From Cryptomeria japonica (Eukaryota > Streptophyta > Pinopsida > Cupressales > Cupressaceae), in NCBI RefSeq assembly GCF_030272615.1, contig NC_081413.1, positions 16,750,285-16,814,284 of the forward strand: 64,000 nucleotides of DNA. Reading direction: 5' to 3'. The position numbers and the translations under genes are program-made. The notes below the pieces were generated by a model. That model made no database searches. It saw only the letters and a program-made list of their open reading frames with translations, and was not told the DNA's origin. Shown one piece after another: positions 57,443-64,000 of the stretch (position 1 is its first letter; every line of letters begins with the position of its first letter).

Positions 57443-60400
57443 TTAGTTAAACACATCAAATGGAAGGTAGTCGGTTTCACAGTGAAGTCTAAAATGTTGA
57501 AATTTCTGAAGGGCTTCCATTAAAACATCTCTAATTTCCAACGCTTGTTTCAGCTTGGACCAATTGTTTTGGGATGTACCTTCATTGTTTCTTTCCTTAT
57601 CGCTGTATAAGCATAATATAGAAGGATCTTGTTTTAAAAGCCCTCTTTGTTTCAGTGTTGTCTTACTTTCCTCTGGTACCAAACTTTGTGTATATTTGAA
57701 TTTATCCATAGGTTCAGCGACAATCACACATTTTTCTGGAATTTTGGATTGATCCATAGGATCAGCAATAATTTTATCAACAATTTCACTAAGTAGAGGG
57801 CTGCGCCAATATTTTTGCTTTCTATCGTTGTTCTGGTTAGGAATAAACTCAATTGTGTATTTGTGCCAATTCTGTATTACACAAAACAAAATTTCAGCTG
57901 TTAGATTTGGTTTTGCAATATAAATCAATTTATAAGAAAATCTCTCGTTATTCTTCCTACCTTGATTAGATGGTTCATTTCATGCTTCCATTGCCAACAA
58001 ATAAATATCCATCCAATCAATTCCTCCTCCCACGTTGGTAAGCTGTGCACGTTCCCTATTCGGAACAGAACATACCTTGCAAATCTGTGGTAGCTCAACA
58101 AGCGCTTCCACTCTCGGGGGAGTTTTTGGTTTCCTGAGGCTAATTCACTCAACTTATAAAAGATGTTAGCTTCTTCTTTGCTATAGTTTGGCATCAATAA
58201 TTCTCTAATTAACCTTACACCTTCTGCAGATCTCAATGAATTTAAGGTTTCTTCCTCGTATAGCTGTCTAAGTTTGGTTGTAATGTTGCAAGCAACTGTA
58301 AAAGCGAATCCCAAAAGCCAACCCAACCAGTCAACTGCCTTTTTTGTAATTCCTGTTCAAGAGCTATTTTTTCAGTAATCGGCATCAATACTCCAAATAG
58401 ATCATCGTGCAACATCATGCTTTCACTGAAAACAGAAAAGAAAATTGTTTCCTACCTTTGCTCCCTCGTTCCAGTTTTGTGCAATATATATTTAACACTG
58501 TATTTTGGCAGCATGTAGAAGCATTTTCCTCCTGCCTTGGAGATCTTCCTCCATGCTCTATTGTAGATGTTTCTTCCTCTTCTATATCTGTGCAATGCAA
58601 CATTCCATGCACTTATATACCAAACCACATTACTGTAGTAAAAACATTTATGACAGAATCAAATTTTTCGAGGAGCGTTGCCATTATATGTAGTAGCACA
58701 TGTACAATGGTATTTGTTGAGAATATGAAATTTAATACTTTAAATAGATCACCATGCACACAATGATATTAGTGATGTTAAAAAAAACTGAGTTACCCGA
58801 TACATATAGACCGTGTGGGCTTCCGAAAACATTCTCCTTTTTCATATCTACGGAATGGAACAGAAGATATGATAAAATCATTTGAGATAGAATGAAACTA
58901 CATATATTAAAATAAAAATTTTGAGGCCTGCTCCTAGAGTTACCATAAGAAGTAGTGCTATCATGTGGAATTTCATGTCCTAAGTGGCATTTTAGAAAGC
59001 TTTTTATTTCTTCTCCTTTGGGTTCTGGCAAGCTGAGTGGAATTTGAATAATTTTGCAGATAAACTTTTCTGCAATATCTTCATCATCTATGTCAACAAA
59101 TTTTCTTCTAATTGCTCTTGCAATCATTTTTTTATCTATCCCCAATATGACATTGATTTTGCATTCGGCTAAGACCAAATTTACTGCTGATAACACCTGC
59201 GTAAGCAAGACAAACTTAATGTGACCCTTCAGAGAATAGCAAGAAAACCATTATATGAGACCAAATTTCGAATTCACATACCTGCAATATAACTTCCTCT
59301 TCGCATCTATCTAAGTCGTCCACAAAGGTCACTATTCGAATTTGATCTCCAGAGGCTGGCATGAATTTTGGAATTCTTGTATTTTCAATGACGTCAGCAT
59401 ATAAACCAAACCAGTTCCAACACCATACACCTAAAATGAAAGAGAAAAACCAATGTGGCTCATTTCCGAGCTCTTTCTTCAAGAAATTGATATCAGCAAT
59501 AACATCTTCCTGATAACCAAGGCGACTTGTATGGTCTGGTGAAGTGATATACCCCAGCATTTGTGTGCTCACGGGTTTGACAACAGAAATAATTGATTTT
59601 AATACAACCCATGCAATTGCTATTACAGTAAAAGGTATGGATCCATATTTTAAACCTTGGAACTTTGCTTGCTTTAGTAGCATCCAGACTATCCAAGCAA
59701 CCCATCCTGCAAGAGATATGCTGAGCAGACAAGGTAAAAAAACTTGTATCCAAATGTTGACTCTGTGTTTGGCCCAAGTATATCTCCAGCATGTACTCAT
59801 CCATTGAGCTCTTGTCATTGCATTCTCTATTTCTCTGGTGATTGCAACTCCTAGTCCTGCCCAAGCTTCATGTCGATCTCTATAATGCCATGCATTGTAT
59901 CGAATTGTCAAAATCCGAGGAACTCCTCTTAATGCATGTTCCTGTTGTTGTTGTTGTTGTGACACTGGCTCTGAGTGTAACTGAACAAACACCAAGTGAA
60001 TAACGCCAGTCATTTGATATCGTATTAATCAACTTGTTTTATAGATTGGATTGTGATTCGACACTTACCATCTTGTTATTATCCATGCATGCTAGCGACT
60101 TATAAACAGCATGATATTGAGATTGATATTCCGTGAGCATCGTGACAAGAGGGTTCTGTTTCAAATGAATAGTTATTTAGTTTCTGAAGTACATTAAAAT
60201 AACTTGTTCTGTTAAATTGAACATTTACCTTTGATTCATATTTTGATGGAGTTAATATATTGTGAACCCCTCTTTTAATCTGTCGATATATTTTTCTGCC
60301 TCTTGTACTAAGATAGATCTTTTTAGCTCCACCAAATTGCTCCGATGGAAGAAGATTTGGGAACGTTAGCTGGGCTGCTGTAATGAGTAAAATCTTTTCA

Positions 60401-62879
60401 ATCTACAAGCACACGTAAGTTATTATTTTTTCAGTTTTACGTAAATTTTGTTTTTTTTGAGTTTTGAAATTTATATTACAAACAGTTTTAACATAAGGGT
60501 ATAATTACCTGAATCATGAGACTGGATTTGCCCATACCCCATTCACCAGAAATGCCTACTGTAATTGGAGATTCAACAAATCGATTTAAAAGCAGAGCAG
60601 CCACTCCTTCGGCAAAAGCATGCCTTCCTGCACCAACTCGAGCATACCATCTTGTTATGTCAGCATATACATTTAAAAGTACAAAGGTATTGTTGGATCC
60701 ATTTAAAAAAATAAATTCGTAGCTTAAGAGAATTTGTATTTACCAAGGTTATCGTCCATACTTGGTTGATCTCGTCCTTGCTCTTTCATTCTCTCAATGT
60801 GACTTATTACTTCACACAAACAACCAACTATGAGTAATATCTTTTGGAAAGAGTAAAAAGCATTTCAAATAGAAAGAGGACAGGCCTTCATCATTACCAT
60901 TTTTAACGGACGACTCCTCTGATGTATTCAGACTTTCTCTCCAGTCGGGATCAAGAATGTCTGCCATGTCAGCGCCTCTATTTAGCAGCTCCCAAGCCAT
61001 CTCAGCATTATCAGTAACTGAGGCATTTCTTAGCAAATCTTCTCGATATCGTAACTTTTTCCCTCGAAGATAAGCTTCTACACGATCATTCACATTTTTA
61101 ATCTCGTCTGCTGTACCAATGCCATTTCCGGAGGCCCACAACAAAAGCGACTTATCTTTATCATTTAGTCGCCTACTCTCTACCAGTGCTTTGCACGTGG
61201 CAAGTGCTAGCTTTGGATCCTTCACTTGAGCCGCGTAGTGTAGCGCTGTTCTTTTTTGGCCATCGCGTTCTTTTAGTGGTTGGGACCCCAATTCTAGAAG
61301 CATTTGGACTAAATCTTCACGGCCTCCAACTGCTGCCATCTGGAGTAGTTTTCGACCAAAGGAATCTGTTTCTTGAAAGTACTTTGTTTTTTCTTCGCCT
61401 TCAAAATACAGTAGTAGTTTCTCAATCATTCCGCTGTAGCCTTTGGATGCAGCAATGTGCAATGGTGTCCTTCCTCGGTCGTCCCTTTGATGGCATAGGA
61501 CTAAGCGCTTATCTGAAGTAATAGACTCCTCTAGTATATTATACACAACTTGTGAGTCACAAACTCCTTTTGCTGCGCAATGAAGAAAGTTTCTTCCAAA
61601 TTTATCCTGTCTTGTGATGATGTTGTGATAGGAACTTGCATACATTTCTTGAAGTAGCTTAAAGACTTGTTCATGAAACAAGGCATAATGGAAGAGCGTC
61701 TTTCCTTTGTCGTCCACTTCAACTGGTAGGTCGGTTCCATTCCTGCTCTTTAATAAGCTTTCCACCAGTTTGATGTACCCTCGATGAACCGCCGCTCTCA
61801 AAGCCCGCACGCGTTCATCTGTGGTGATGTGGGCAATCTCATCATCTTTGAACTCCGACATCATCTTTTCCACAAGCTCACTGTACCCTCTCTCAACTGC
61901 CTCCATCAAAACCTCTGCAAAGCGTGGTTTAATGTTGGAAATCTGGTCTTGTAGTTGATTTGGAGACAGTGATAAGAGCTTTGTGAATATGGGAACGCTT
62001 TCTACGTTTCTGAATGTGATTGCAGCGGCTGTTTCAACGAAGGCCGACCCGTATACTTCTTCAAACAATTCGACCAACGCTACTGCCCAGTCGCAGCTGC
62101 CTCTGTGTATTGCATAATTCAATACTGTTGAGACTTCTTCGCTTCCATTTTCCATTTGCAGCTGAGATCTGGGCTCATGAGACCCATTAACCTTCCCATC
62201 ATTTTCATCAAAGGAAAACCAACATCATAGACAATCGAACGGTTTAAGAAGTCTGAGTCGAGTGGACACCTACGATCATGCCACAACCAATACAGCAGAT
62301 CCACATCTTCACAGCTGTAGGCATTGAACCATGCAAATTCTCTATAAATCAATGTATCGACATCGATTCCATCGTAGAGTTGTTTTCTCAAAACATTACC
62401 ATCTGAAGAGTTGAAAGCTGCAATGTGACAATGTATAACATTAGATGATGAAGTGAAAAAGAAATGTAAAACTGACATGTCAATCTGATGAATAAAATAG
62501 CATTTAAAGCATTCGCACAGATCCTTGTACCTGAGCAGTTCCGCCATTGCTTTACACCACTATCCCACTCTTTCTTCTTAACCGTAAAGGTTATTTCAGG
62601 ATGTACTAAGAGTTCAGAGGCATTAAGTAACAACTCTAAATCACCATCCAAAAAATTACATCTGCCTGAACCATCCAAAAATTTAAATCTGCCTGTATAA
62701 GAAGGTTCAGTCCCCTCAATGGGCATTCCCCATTTGTCAAAGAGCCCATGATTGTTTATGATTTCTCTAAGTGTTGCGAAACGGTACCCCTGGGGCAACA
62801 AACGTGGCCTTCTAACGCGAATGAGCTTGAATTTGAGCCTTACCTTGGGCTCATGTGGGTGTTCCTGTTGCTGTTCCAC
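57443..62879 (-). CDS. Ankyrin-repeat KAP P-loop NTPase, Kidins220/ARMS-like architecture, 13 exons
   Basis: Exons: 62879-62531, 62417-62270, 62168-60898, 60809-60744, 60627-60509, 60402-60229, 60155-60069, 59980-59282, 59196-58944, 58847-58797, 58587-58456, 58352-57961, 57871-57443. All introns are GT-AG; phases agree and coding length is 4,170 bases (1,389 residues from the first codon shown). Residues 1-165 are unrecognised. Ankyrin repeats cover about 320-500 (DDRGRTPLHIAASKGY), with weaker ones around 250-310 and 565-588. The KAP NTPase has Walker A GISGEWGMGKSS (about 636-647), a YNAWHY block (767-772), two strong hydrophobic segments (813-840, 851-872), a possible third (915-932) and Walker B VTFVDDLDRC (955-964), followed by IIQIPLSLPEP. 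KAP NTPases insert membrane segments in the ATPase fold. Animal Kidins220 joins the same two domains as a membrane signalling scaffold. The plant role is unknown. Confidence 0.85.
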
Positions 62880-62936
62880 TTCCGTAGCGATGGGGAAAAC
62901 AAGACGCGTATGAATGGTTCAACGAAAGAATGGCAT
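62880..62936 (-). other. Uncertain translation start of the ankyrin-KAP gene
   Basis: The first exon frame extends upstream of 62879 (where the codon is GTG) to an ATG at 62936-62934 (MPFFR). TGA stands at codon 6 (62921-62919). The TGA is one C-to-T change from CGA. The next in-frame ATG downstream is in WGMPIEG, codon 52 from 62879. An out-of-frame ATG near 62853 opens a 4-codon frame (MSPR). The gene may start at codon 52, use an unseen upstream exon, or be silenced by one nonsense change. Confidence 0.6.
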
Positions 62937-62945
62937 GTGGCTTCT

Positions 62946-62955
62946 GTTTATATAG
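62946..62955 (-). promoter_or_regulatory. TATA-like box of the ankyrin-KAP gene
   Basis: The minus strand reads CTATATAAAC. It lies 67 bases before codon 62879 but only 10 bases before the ATG at 62936. If it is the real TATA box, transcription would start near 62920 and the upstream ATG would not be in the message. Confidence 0.55.
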
Positions 62956-62962
62956 AAAAGCA

Positions 62963-64000
62963 GGTAGTTAGCAGCCAGCAAAGGAAAGCTACCTTCCAAC
63001 CAATTACTAAAATTTGTTGTCGTGCAAAGCATTTTCCTTTCCCTCCAGTCTTTTCCTCTTACCAGTACATTAATCTCAATTCCCTTAAAGAATGCAACTA
63101 GCATACTTATTTAAAAAAAAAAATTATGTAAAAGATTGTTCATCATTTCATTCAAAATAATTTATTATATTATTATATTTATATTTTAGTATATTTCAAG
63201 TATTAAATTTTTTTCATATTAAAGCAAAAAAAATTAAGATTAAATTATTATATTATATTTTTTTATATTTTTATTAAAGTTTTTATAAAAGAAAAATAAT
63301 TATTAAGACTAATTTTTTATAGGAATATTTTCATATTATTATATTTTATTTTATATTTGTTCGTATTTTTATGCTTAGTAAAAATGTGGATATTATTTCA
63401 ATTCCCTATACCCCAGTTGTAATACTTTTATCACGTAATTACTCATACTCTACTTTTATTTTTATTTTTTTCACATATATTAAACATGAGATGAGAGAAT
63501 AAATTTTGGAAATATATTAGATTTGAAGATCTTACATTAACTTTATCTTATTAATTTTATTAAGTAGATATTATTTATATTAAACATTAAAAGAATTATT
63601 AACTATATTATTAAAAATTTTAAAATATTTTAATTATATAAAAATATAAATGTGTATGTATATGTATATATGTATGTGTGTGCGCATGTGTGTGTGGATA
63701 GTTAGTAGGCAGCAAAGGAAAGCTACCTTCCAACCAAATACTAAAATTTGTTGTCGTGCTAGGCATTTTCCTTTCCTTCCAATGTTTTCCTCTTACCAGC
63801 ACATTAATCTCAATTCCCCAACCCTCTCCAAAACTAAATAAATAAATAAAAATAATGTCTATATTTCAAAAATTTATGTAAAAGATGTCATATTTGTTCA
63901 TTATTTCATTTAAAATTTTTTATTATATTATTATATTTATACTTTAATTTTTTTAATATTAAATTTTTTCTATTACATTTTTTATAAAAAAAAAACAAAT
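62963..64000. repeat. Tandem duplication (~735-bp unit) upstream of the ankyrin-KAP gene
   Basis: The block 62963-63084 (AGCAAAGGAAAGCTACCTTCC and 100 more bases) recurs at 63698-63820 with few differences. The following AT-rich block (TTATGTAAAAGAT...TTATTATATTATTATATTTATA, 63124-63200) recurs at 63873-63950. The second unit runs off the window. Between them lie AT-rich sequence and a TATG/TGTGTG microsatellite (63652-63697). The first unit directly abuts the TATA-like box, whereas the second stops just short of that point. Confidence 0.8.
63652..63697. repeat. TATG/TG microsatellite
   Basis: A TGTGTATGTATATGTATAT-like run passes into TGTGTGTGCGCATGTGTGTGTG at the boundary of the second duplication unit. 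Confidence 0.8.

Noticed and set aside
58330-58440. A homopolymer frameshift near the A6 run before exon 12
   Set aside because: Using the acceptor TTGAACAG at 58353 puts exon 12 in phase with exon 11 without any indel.
62169-62269. A frameshift between exons 2 and 3 of the ankyrin-KAP gene
   Set aside because: A 101-base GT-AG intron (donor AG/GTGTCC, acceptor CCCAG/ATCTC) joins the two frames in the right phase.
62879-62879. Translation start at the GTG at 62879
   Set aside because: It is only where the open frame begins in this reading. Plant nuclear genes rarely start at GTG, and the frame extends upstream to a stop and an ATG. The start is left open.

Overview
The window looks like repeat-dominated chromosomal DNA from a plant, most likely a gymnosperm (conifer). 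It is AT-rich. It carries long, old, multiply nested LTR retrotransposons of the Tat, chromovirus and Copia types, and one multi-exon gene with short GT-AG introns. No rRNA, tRNA or CRISPR feature was recognised. The species assignment is inference.

Layout. 1-1644: 3' remnant of a minus-strand Copia element. 1645-32426: a Tat-lineage Ty3/gypsy element ("outer Tat") with a 5' LTR, a long leader and a gag gene split by two later insertions. The first insertion is a chromodomain Ty3/gypsy element (5161-12939, target duplication TAATG). The second is a 16.3-kb copy of the same Tat family ("inner Tat", 13359-29664, target duplication AATAC, LTRs of 774 bp each). The outer Tat stops abruptly at about 32426. 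32427-35812: 5' half of a second minus-strand Copia. 35813-37911: 3' end of a minus-strand Tat copy. 37912-44585: minus-strand Copia gag/protease, split by a gag-protease-only gypsy element (39221-44340, target duplication CATTC). 44586-55085: plus-strand Copia B, split by a full-length Copia A (44672-52281, target duplication TGATG). 55086-57440: a decayed fifth Copia. 57443-62936: the one apparent host gene, on the minus strand. 62963-64000: a tandem duplication of about 735 bp upstream of that gene.

Three things stand out. (1) The host gene. A 13-exon model, built from splice signals and reading-frame phase, gives about 1,390 codons with an N-terminal region of unknown type, ankyrin repeats, and a KAP-family P-loop NTPase with Walker A, membrane segments and Walker B. 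This is the architecture of animal Kidins220/ARMS. Its start codon is uncertain, because the best upstream ATG meets an in-frame TGA at codon 6. (2) The Tat family carries an antisense, intron-containing gene between pol and the 3' LTR. It encodes a plant mobile domain (PMD) protein and has its own TATA-like box. Its start, TATA position and splice sites are shared by a second copy in the window. (3) The intron of that PMD gene holds an array of short units with a constant core. The ends of each unit stay complementary although their sequence changes from unit to unit, which looks like covarying hairpins. A second motif array (CGCGTCTGTG-like) lies in the gag-pol leader and in the PMD intron, in sense orientation with respect to each transcription unit.

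Apart from the host gene, every coding region is decayed by stops and frameshifts. Nearly all the stops in the inner Tat are explained by C-to-T change at Gln or Arg codons.
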